16,262 bases of DNA from Methylococcaceae bacterium UBA4132. Its GTDB lineage: Bacteria > Pseudomonadota > Gammaproteobacteria > Methylococcales > Methylomonadaceae. A program made the translations under genes and the position numbers. The stretch spans positions 1-16,262 of the forward strand of contig DFWO01000035.1 in NCBI GenBank assembly GCA_002380945.1, written 5' to 3'. Under the pieces are notes generated by a model that saw nothing but the letters and a program-made list of their open reading frames with translations, was not told where the DNA came from and made no database searches. Shown one piece after another: positions 8,323 through 13,892 of the stretch; the stretch's first letter is position 1; each line of letters begins with the position of its first letter.

Positions 8323-8535
8323 AACTTACCTCGCTAACATCGAGTGCAGTGAAGTACAAACTAATCGAATAGATAGTATCTCTCTCTACTCGCTTTAAGT
8401 GAAACGAAGCACGAAAAGAATGTTGAGAATTGATTTTTCAGTTAGCGCAATATGCGAAGCTATTGTGATATTCCACACTGATTTTTATTTTCGCCCCGTT
8501 CAAAGTTCATATCATCTCATATATTTTATAAAGCA
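8323..8535. other. Gene-free stretch upstream of dciA
   Basis: No open frame of substance and no RNA gene is recognisable. On the minus strand it should contain the dciA promoter. A TACTAT box near 8370 is a possible -10, but its best -35 (TTCACT) is 19 bases away, so I do not call it. Composition becomes more AT-rich toward the repeat that begins at 8536. It probably marks the transition from conserved chromosome to the accessory island. Confidence 0.4.
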
Positions 8536-8624
8536 AGTAGGACGGATGCCCGATAGGGTTATCCGCCATGTACGATAATCCATTATTCAACCATCATGCG
8601 TCAGAACCCGCAAGCGGTTCTGAC
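8536..8624 (+). repeat. Island-edge repeat, left copy (IR-A)
   Basis: This is one copy of a repeat whose other copy lies inverted at 13733-13801. Two blocks are shared. The first is GTAG..CG.ATGCCCGATAGGGTT(A)TCCGC at about 8537-8565. The second is TCATG(C/T)GTCAGAACCC(G/A)CAAGCGGTT at about 8594-8619. The spacing between the blocks is about ten bases longer here. The second block is itself a hairpin, with GTCAGAACC at 8600-8608 pairing with GGTTCTGAC at 8616-8624, intact in this copy. It may be a dispersed REP/MITE-like family or the end of a mobile segment. Confidence 0.7.
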
Positions 8625-8646
8625 TTACGGGTTACGGGTTTTGTAG

Positions 8647-8765
8647 GTTGGGGTGAGGAACGAACCCCAGCAAGCAACGAAGTATCACGCAATTATTAAG
8701 GTTGTGTGTTTTGGTAAGTAGCGAATGTTTGAAAATGTTGGGGTTCGCTTAAGGCTCACCCCAAC
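8647..8765. repeat. REPIN-like inverted REP pair 1
   Basis: Two REP palindromes face opposite ways. GTTGGGGTGAG..CGAACCCCAG lies at 8647-8670, and GTTGGGGTTCGC, five bases, CTCACCCCAAC lies at 8737-8765; the second is followed by CGTACGCGGT. About 66 bases of poorly conserved sequence separate them. This layout (two inverted REPs spaced by tens of bases) is that of REPINs mobilised by REP-associated tyrosine transposases, and a transposase remnant lies immediately to the right. Confidence 0.7.
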
Positions 8766-8990
8766 GTACGCGGTAAATATCGCCTTCTGGTAAAGTCCAA
8801 AGTGCGTGTAAATGATTAGGCATAATCACCATTGCATCAATGACAAAGGGATGTTGTTGTTTGACATGACGCACGGCGGCTCTTAATAAATCAACATGAG
8901 TGATTAATAAATGACTGTTTCGCTCCGCCAAGTTGACGGTAAAAAATAACAGCCACCAGATACTTTTAATCGCCGATAACGCTTGATGAT
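8749..8990 (-). pseudogene. Decayed REP-associated tyrosine transposase (RAYT, Y1_Tnp/IS200-like), N-terminal fragment
   Basis: RAYT proteins are single-domain HUH-type transposases thought to move REP/REPIN elements. Here the stretch VNLAERNSHLL...DLLRAAVRHVKQQHPF..DAMVIMPNHLHALWTLPEGD is a clear RAYT N-terminal half with its HLH metal-binding motif. It is broken in three ways. First, the beginning, RYRRLKVSGGCYFF, is in another frame (from about 8981); one T is missing from a T-run at 8941-8946, which shifts the frame. Second, that frame has no ATG and an in-frame TAA just upstream at about 8991-8993. Third, the reading frame runs into a REP palindrome after PEGD and stops at 8749, losing the C-terminal part with the catalytic tyrosine. 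The in-frame ORF reaching back to 9114 is only translated REP and spacer. It cannot make an active enzyme. Confidence 0.82.
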
Positions 8991-9048
8991 TTATTGAAGT
9001 TGTGATGATTTTTGGATGATGACATTGCCTATCATCATACCTCTGTAG

Positions 9049-9155
9049 GTTGGGCTGCGGCACGAACTCCAACAAAAACAACAAGTTGATGGGGTTTGTG
9101 TTATCAAGTCGCATACGGGTCGATGAGATGTTGGGGTTCGCAAGCTCACCCCAAC
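9049..9155. repeat. REPIN-like inverted REP pair 2
   Basis: A degenerate left arm, GTTGGGCTGCGG..CGAACTCCAAC (9049-9073), faces an intact right REP, GTTGGGGTTCGCAAGCTCACCCCAAC (9130-9155). The right REP is again followed by CGTACGCGGT, exactly as in pair 1. Both left arms are preceded by GTAG. The right REP ends 14 bases beyond the stop codon of the membrane-protein gene. As RNA on the minus strand it can fold with an 8-bp stem (GTTGGGGT/ACCCCAAC), so it may mark the 3' end of the island operon. No T-run follows. Confidence 0.7.
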
Positions 9156-9169
9156 GTACGCGGTGTTTC

Positions 9170-10369
9170 TTAGTTATGTTTAAAATCAGAAATTATTGTT
9201 CCAATGTTAATGTAGATATAAATAGATTGCAGTATTATTAGTTGAACAGCTAATCTATTTTGCTCATCGTGCAATAACGGATTTAATACAATAAAAGAAT
9301 AAAATAAAACATTAATATCCCATAATGTGGAAATCAAGAAGCTTTTTTGTGCTTCTTTTAGGGATTTCCTTTGCTTGTTAGATAACAAAGCATGAGATAA
9401 CTTGCTGTTAATAGCATTTGTTGTAATTAAATATAAACAAAAATCAAGGGATAAAAAGTAATAAATAAGATAATCACTTTTTAGAAATGGAACTTTTTTA
9501 TCAAAAATTAACTCCATATTTACAGGAAAGTATTCTTTTGATATTTCAAATCCATACACAAAAATAAACAATGATTTTAAAATAATAATAGAAGATACAA
9601 GCAAAATTAACTGAATAAAAATATCTCTTAATAAAAAATCTTTACCTTTTTGTAAAACATTATGAAATATTTCACTGTTAATATTATTGAAAGTCGATAA
9701 TATATATGAAAAGTAGAATTTTAAATTAAAAAAAGAGTATGTTAATGCAAGAAAACTTAGTGTTACTAAGTTGTTTTTTGTACAATCAGGACTATAACCA
9801 ACTATTTTATCTATAAGTTCGCATAATGAAAAAAGAGGGTAACCATAGTCACTACTCACTTGAGACACAGCCAAATATATTATAATTAAAAAATATGGAA
9901 TAATAAGTATTCCATAATAGCTAAAAAAAATATTTTTTGCCAAAGATAATAGTATGTTTTTATTAAAAACAAATGAAACAAGAGAAATTTTATTATTTAT
10001 CGCTAATTGCTTAAGTATTTCCGTGCTTATTAGTTTTTCGATAGAGGATTTTGAAATGCTTTTTATTGACTTGAGTTTTATTGAATCGGATTTATCAAAA
10101 ATTGATTCATATTTCTGCTCTAAAATAGGATTTGATATTTTGTTTATTATTAAGATAATTCCGTGACAATCTTTTTGCTCCTTATTCAAGCTAGAAAGAT
10201 TGTTTGGTTCTTTGTCGGTAACAATTAAATCGCAGTAACCATGATTAGTGATTTCATCATAAAAACAAATAGAATATTTTTCATTGTTAACTAATAAATC
10301 ATAATCACTAGCTGACGCTGACAATGAACTAGATAAAATCAATCCTATTCTCTTAGATAAATTCGCCAT
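9170..10369 (-). CDS. Unrecognised six-helix membrane protein with a soluble N-terminal domain; last gene of the ABC operon
   Basis: I do not recognise the family. The 399 residues fall into two parts. Residues 1 to about 145 are soluble, with alternating hydrophobic strands (RIGLIL at 7-12, YCDLIVTD at 45-52, HGIILIINKI at 69-78) and then a Lys/Ser/Ile-rich helical stretch. Six hydrophobic segments follow at about 147-169, 200-225, 249-274, 298-318, 347-366 and 371-394. There is no signal peptide, so the N-terminal part is probably cytosolic. The start ATG follows TAGG-N6, where the upstream methyltransferase stop codon forms part of the Shine-Dalgarno, a sign of translational coupling. Codon use is extremely AT-rich, like its operon partners. 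It is not a standard ABC permease: no EAA loop is visible, and a complete permease is already present. A sensor, a channel or a membrane-bound modifying enzyme are all possible. Confidence 0.8.
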   Translation of the reverse strand: MANLSKRIGLILSSSLSASASDYDLLVNNEKYSICFYDEITNHGYCDLIVTDKEPNNLSSLNKEQKDCHGIILIINKISNPILEQKYESIFDKSDSIKLKSIKSISKSSIEKLISTEILKQLAINNKISLVSFVFNKNILLSLAKNIFFSYYGILIIPYFLIIIYLAVSQVSSDYGYPLFSLCELIDKIVGYSPDCTKNNLVTLSFLALTYSFFNLKFYFSYILSTFNNINSEIFHNVLQKGKDFLLRDIFIQLILLVSSIIILKSLFIFVYGFEISKEYFPVNMELIFDKKVPFLKSDYLIYYFLSLDFCLYLITTNAINSKLSHALLSNKQRKSLKEAQKSFLISTLWDINVLFYSFIVLNPLLHDEQNRLAVQLIILQSIYIYINIGTIISDFKHN

Positions 10370-10378
10370 TTTTATTAC

Positions 10379-11137
10379 CTAGTTATTAAAAACAATATAT
10401 TGATACGTTTTTGGTAAAAATTTAGATGTTTTTACAACTTCACCATAATCAGCCAAAGTCATTTGATTTCTTTTTGCCTGTTTAAAGAAATCATCAAAAG
10501 AATAAAGTACACTTGCATACTTCAAATTCTCGCTTTCCCTATCACCTAAATCAATATGCTGAAAAAAATAGGGAACTTCACCTTTTGATTTTATTTCCTC
10601 ATATATTTTTAAATTTTTTTTGAATGAATTCATATCATCACTTACTGCAAGAATAAGGTATGTATATTCGATAGTAAATATTACTAATTTCCCTTTAGGT
10701 TTTAGCATTTTTGAGCCGTTACTAAATGCGGCATCTAAATTTGCAGTCTCAAAAAAATTAAAACAATTAAAAACAATATCTGCACAATGAAGAAATTTAT
10801 TTGGCAATTCTTCTTCAAAATCAATATATTCAAATGAAACATTGGAAATGTGCGCATATTTTAAACTTAAATGTTCAATAAATTTTTTGTTAAAATCCAA
10901 TCCGATATAGAAAAAATGAATATTAAGTTCCAGAATAAAGTCTAATAACCAGCCACTGCCGCACCCCATATCAACAATTGTCACTCCTGATTTGGTGATT
11001 TCTTTCAATTTTTCTTTAAAGAAAATTTTTGTATCCTCCACCTGTCGTAAAGGATTGTTTAGCCAAAAATCGGAATTTATTTTCCAATTTTCTTGGTTTT
11101 CTTTTTTAAACTCGTTTTTATTTTTAATCATCAGCAT
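10379..11137 (-). CDS. Class I SAM-dependent methyltransferase, substrate unknown
   Basis: The 252-residue cytosolic protein carries a class I methyltransferase fold. Motif I is VDMGCGSGW (55-63), which binds S-adenosylmethionine. The acidic residue after strand 2 is in GLDFN (D81). An acidic loop with DFEEELP follows (106-112), and the post-core LKPKGKLVIF (145-154) is typical of small-molecule methyltransferases of the Methyltransf_11/25 type. N- and C-terminal extensions may shape the substrate pocket. No nucleic-acid-specific motif such as NPPY is present. It starts two bases after the lipoprotein stop codon, and an alternative ATG lies two codons inside. Neither has a strong Shine-Dalgarno, so it is presumably translationally coupled. 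Its place between an importer and a membrane protein suggests it methylates the imported compound or a product of it; that is inference. Confidence 0.88.
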   Translation of the reverse strand: MLMIKNKNEFKKENQENWKINSDFWLNNPLRQVEDTKIFFKEKLKEITKSGVTIVDMGCGSGWLLDFILELNIHFFYIGLDFNKKFIEHLSLKYAHISNVSFEYIDFEEELPNKFLHCADIVFNCFNFFETANLDAAFSNGSKMLKPKGKLVIFTIEYTYLILAVSDDMNSFKKNLKIYEEIKSKGEVPYFFQHIDLGDRESENLKYASVLYSFDDFFKQAKRNQMTLADYGEVVKTSKFLPKTYQYIVFNN

Positions 11138-11139
11138 AA

Positions 11140-12168
11140 TTATTCAGGTTTAACTTTAGTGTGATACCAAGTAATAAACTTATTTTCTACTGTTGAATTA
11201 AAATCAAACGACTTTAAGTAGCCAATATCTGTTAGAAGTCTAGCCATTTCTTTCCATGTCGCTTCCTTTGTATATAATACCTTTCCTTCTTCACCTGTAT
11301 AGTAGCTCATACCTTTTAAAAGCGATTTTGTTTCCTTATCCTCATCAATACTTTTGTCGTATGATTTAAGTAACAAAATCGCCTCCTTTGGGTCTTTAAT
11401 GGTTTTGCTCCAGCCTTCTGCAATTGAATTGACAAAACTTTGAACAACTTCAGGACAACAATCAACTAATTCCTTCTTTGCAAAATACACAGTGCCAATA
11501 AAATTTATATCATAATTACTTGGTTCAATTATGTTCAAATCAATCGGTGGTTTCATATTCGCAAAAGTTATGGGTTCATCATTTATAAAAGCAGGGTAAA
11601 TATCATATTCATTTTGGATAAACCCTGTTGTTGTCCATCCTGTAGGAATCTCATTATTTTTATCAATTTCCAAATGCTCTTTTTTCTTTAACACTTGATA
11701 AATGAGATCAACTGGGCTTCCTTCCATCGTACCAATTTTTTTACCCATCATGTCTTTAGGACTCAATATGCTTTTATCTCTCTTAGAAATAAAAACTGCC
11801 AGAGACTTATAATTTATTACACCAATGACAACAAAATTTTTATCTTTTTCATTAGCTATCATTATTTGTTCTGCGCCAGCAACACCAAATTCAGCTTCAT
11901 CCATTTTTACAATCTGCCTTGTATCAATCTGGTCTGAACCAGGTATAACTTCTATTTGCAAATTATAATTAGATGCTGTTTTTTCTTTTGCAACTATTTC
12001 ACCCGCAAATCCTGAGTTAGCAAACCATTGTTGCTGTAAACGAACAATAGTTTGACCTTTGTCATTTTTCTTTAGCTTTGAGCAATACTCGTTACAGGTT
12101 TTATTTGTATCACAACTTAAAACTAACAAAGTAAAAAATATGATAATTATAAATCGAATTGCACGCAT
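11140..12168 (-). CDS. ABC transporter substrate-binding lipoprotein, NMT1/ThiY-SsuA-like
   Basis: This is the binding component of the adjacent importer. I start it at the ATG at 12168-12166 (342 residues). This gives a clean lipoprotein signal, MRAIRFIIIIFFTLLVLSC, with two arginines, a hydrophobic core and lipidated Cys19, and places the start seven bases after the permease stop. A longer frame with 14 more residues is open but overlaps the permease and spoils the signal. Asp20 directly after the Cys is the known inner-membrane retention signal, apt for a tethered binding protein. The mature part has VRLQQQWFANSGFAGEIVAKE, EFGVAGAEQ, SPKDMMGKKIGTMEGSP and a 'PEVVQSFVNSIAEGW' segment, all typical of the NMT1/THI5-like family that binds pyrimidine precursors, riboflavin, taurine or sulfonates. 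Extra cysteines occur (C25-X3-C29 and a CC pair). The substrate is not determinable. Confidence 0.88.
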   Translation of the reverse strand: MRAIRFIIIIFFTLLVLSCDTNKTCNEYCSKLKKNDKGQTIVRLQQQWFANSGFAGEIVAKEKTASNYNLQIEVIPGSDQIDTRQIVKMDEAEFGVAGAEQIMIANEKDKNFVVIGVINYKSLAVFISKRDKSILSPKDMMGKKIGTMEGSPVDLIYQVLKKKEHLEIDKNNEIPTGWTTTGFIQNEYDIYPAFINDEPITFANMKPPIDLNIIEPSNYDINFIGTVYFAKKELVDCCPEVVQSFVNSIAEGWSKTIKDPKEAILLLKSYDKSIDEDKETKSLLKGMSYYTGEEGKVLYTKEATWKEMARLLTDIGYLKSFDFNSTVENKFITWYHTKVKPE

Positions 12169-12175
12169 TATTATG

Positions 12176-12925
12176 TTATTGATTGTCATTGTTAGAATAC
12201 CAATTACCAAACTTTTTTTCAGTTAAATCTACAGATTTAAATAGTAGCCAACCTAATAAGGTGATTAAAATAACCGAACAAATCATTAATTCGGGTTGTG
12301 AATTTTTTGGAGCCAAGTATAAATTTTTACCTAAACCATCTTTTGCACCAACAAATTCGGAAACAATTGCTCCCATTATTGCCATTGTAGTGCCAACTTT
12401 TAAGCCTGAAAAAAGATAAGGCATTGAAAGTGGTATTATTATTTTGAAAATCCTAAACAACTTTCCAGCGTTATAAACGTAAAGTAGTTCTTGAGTATTT
12501 TGTGAAATACTATTAACACCAGTAGAGAAATTTATAAAAATAGGAAAGAAACACATTAAAACAACCATTGCAATTTTTGACATTAACCCCATTCCGAAAA
12601 GAATAATAAAAAAAGGGGCTAGTGTAATTATAGGAAGTATCTGTGATGTAATAAAAATTGGCAAAATAATCTTTAAAAAATTAGGATATAGCAAACAAAA
12701 CAACATTATTAAAAAACTAAATATAATTGCAAGGAAGAAGCCAGATAATGCCTCAATTGAGGTTATTAAAGTAGAATAAATAATATTTTGAAAATGAGTT
12801 ATTCCATATTCAAAGGAGGCGGATGGACTTGAAACAAAGAACCTTAGGTTTTTAGAATAGAAAGCCCATATTTCCCAAATTAAAATAAACAAGATTACTG
12901 ATAATGGACGCGATACGTTTTTCAT
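12176..12925 (-). CDS. ABC transporter permease, SsuC/TauC/ThiX-type
   Basis: This is the inner-membrane channel subunit of a binding-protein-dependent importer (BPD_transp_1 family). It has 249 residues, the usual size of the nitrate/sulfonate/thiamine-precursor permeases, with about six hydrophobic helices. The coupling (EAA) loop that docks on the ATPase is at about 146-176: ELLYVYNAGKLFRIFKIIIP, with the conserved Gly154 and Pro165, followed by SMPYLFSGLKVG. The late segment GAIVSEFVGAKDGLGKNL (185-202) is highly characteristic of this subfamily. The ATG at 12925-12923 overlaps the end of the ATPase gene by four bases (ATGA), so the two are translationally coupled. A functional homodimer is expected, since no second permease of this type is encoded. 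Composition is very AT-rich, as in the rest of the operon. Confidence 0.93.
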   Translation of the reverse strand: MKNVSRPLSVILFILIWEIWAFYSKNLRFFVSSPSASFEYGITHFQNIIYSTLITSIEALSGFFLAIIFSFLIMLFCLLYPNFLKIILPIFITSQILPIITLAPFFIILFGMGLMSKIAMVVLMCFFPIFINFSTGVNSISQNTQELLYVYNAGKLFRIFKIIIPLSMPYLFSGLKVGTTMAIMGAIVSEFVGAKDGLGKNLYLAPKNSQPELMICSVILITLLGWLLFKSVDLTEKKFGNWYSNNDNQ

Positions 12926-13713
12926 GAATTTCTTTGGTTTTTTTCAATAATACTTTTTATGTAAACAAACTCTTGGTGGTGATTAATTATAACATCATTA
13001 TAATTAATAGAATCTGACCAATTATTTATATTCACTGTTTCAATAGCTCTATGGTCGCTCCCCAATACAATTATTTTGCTAGAAAAATAAATTGCTTCAA
13101 AAATATCATGTGTTACTAAAATTACAGTAGTATTTGTTTGATTTTTTAATTTTTTAACTTCTTCATATAACTTTGATTTCCAAATTATATCTAAGGCTGA
13201 AAAAGGTTCATCTAGTAATAATAGTTTTGGTTTTGTTATAAACGTTCTTGCAAGTGCAACTCTTGTTTTCATACCACCTGAAAGCTGGGCTGGTAATTTA
13301 TGTTTATCATTATTAAGCCCCGTTATTTTAAGATAATCTGATACGATTTTATCACTATTTTTTGTACTACCAATAATTTTTAAAGGCAACAAAATATTGC
13401 CTTCAACATTCAAATATGGCAATAAACTAGGTTCTTGAAACATAAATCCTAAATAACCTTTATATCGCAACTCCTGCCATTTTTCTTTATTTTTAATGAT
13501 GTCTAAGCCATCAATAAAAACTTCTCCTGAAAAATTTTGATACTTTGAGCTTGGTAATAAGCCGCATATTAATCTCAATAAAGATGATTTTCCGCAACCA
13601 GATGAACCTACTATAGCAATACTGGAAGATGACTCAATAGAAAAAGAAATATTATTCAATACTGGTTTTTTTTTATCATATCCAAATGTAATATTTTTTA
13701 GTTCAATTTTCAT
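12922..13713 (-). CDS. ABC transporter ATP-binding protein, SsuB/TauB/ThiZ-type; first gene of the island operon
   Basis: This nucleotide-binding subunit powers the adjacent importer at the cytosolic face. All motifs are intact in 263 residues: Walker A GSSGCGKS (36-43), Q-loop FQEPSLLPY with Gln93, signature LSGGMKTRVALARTF (144-158), Walker B LLLLDEP (164-170) with the catalytic Glu169, D-loop SALD and switch His202 in ILVTHDIFEA. The wording of the signature and the HD-EA switch places it with the nitrate/sulfonate/taurine/HMP importers. The ATG at 13713-13711 follows AGG with eight bases of spacing. It overlaps the permease gene by four bases. It is the first gene after the acnB terminator, so the operon must have its own promoter between 13714 and 13855, within or next to the inverted repeat. 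Confidence 0.94.
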   Translation of the reverse strand: MKIELKNITFGYDKKKPVLNNISFSIESSSSIAIVGSSGCGKSSLLRLICGLLPSSKYQNFSGEVFIDGLDIIKNKEKWQELRYKGYLGFMFQEPSLLPYLNVEGNILLPLKIIGSTKNSDKIVSDYLKITGLNNDKHKLPAQLSGGMKTRVALARTFITKPKLLLLDEPFSALDIIWKSKLYEEVKKLKNQTNTTVILVTHDIFEAIYFSSKIIVLGSDHRAIETVNINNWSDSINYNDVIINHHQEFVYIKSIIEKNQRNS

Positions 13714-13855
13714 GTTTCTAACCTGTAGTTATAACCGCTTGTGGGTTCTGACACATGACTTTCATAAATTGCGGAAACCCTATCGGGCATTCGCACTACC
13801 CCTGCCGCACTTGGTTTTATATTTTCCATAATATTAATTTTTACCATGCACAAAG
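13714..13855 (-). promoter_or_regulatory. Leader and presumed promoter region of the five-gene island operon
   Basis: Transcription from acnB should stop at 13856-13890, so the operon start signal is expected here. The right-hand island repeat occupies 13733-13801. AT-rich stretches at about 13816-13840 read TATAAA and TATTAT on the minus strand, but the -35 candidates 17 bases away match poorly (3 of 6). A TATAAC at 13728-13733 looks good but would put the RNA start on top of the Shine-Dalgarno, so I do not assign it. No riboswitch-like conserved block was recognised. Confidence 0.35.
13733..13801 (-). repeat. Island-edge repeat, right copy (IR-B)
   Basis: Read on the minus strand, this copy shows GTAGTGCGAATGCCCGATAGGGTTTCCGC followed, after a short spacer, by TCATGTGTCAGAACCCACAAGCGGTT. 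Both blocks align base by base with the left copy at 8536-8624, in opposite orientation, with a handful of substitutions and a shorter spacer. The second hairpin arm is degraded here (GGTTATAAC instead of GGTTCTGAC). It lies between the acnB terminator and the first gene of the island operon. Confidence 0.7.
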
Positions 13856-13890
13856 AAACCACCAAGGTTTTAAAACCTTGGTGGTTTTTT
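13856..13890. terminator. Perfect 16-bp palindromic (bidirectional) terminator after acnB
   Basis: The arms AAACCACCAAGGTTTT and AAAACCTTGGTGGTTT are exact reverse complements with no mismatch (13856-13887). They are followed by further T residues on the plus strand, and TTTCTTT follows the stem on the minus strand. The hairpin begins three bases after the acnB stop codon, so it serves acnB transcripts and insulates the island operon. Symmetry and T-tracts on both sides suggest it works in both directions. Confidence 0.88.
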
Positions 13891-13892
13891 AA

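Noticed and set aside
8991..9114. N-terminal extension of the RAYT-frame open reading frame
   Set aside because: This part translates a REP arm and spacer sequence; homology to RAYT begins only inside 8990, in another frame.
8647..9155. CRISPR-like array from the repeated GTTGGGG units
   Set aside because: Units alternate in orientation, are unevenly spaced and are palindromic REP elements; there is no regular repeat-spacer order and no cas gene.
9130..9155. Rho-independent terminator after the membrane-protein gene
   Set aside because: The REP hairpin is stable but no T-run follows on the minus strand; it is kept as a REP element.
12169..12210. Longer N-terminus for the binding lipoprotein
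   Set aside because: It overlaps the permease gene and would place 14 extra residues before a well-formed lipoprotein signal.
13728..13733. TATAAC as the -10 box of the island operon
   Set aside because: The RNA would begin at about 13721, cutting off the Shine-Dalgarno of the ATPase gene, and no -35 is present at the right spacing.
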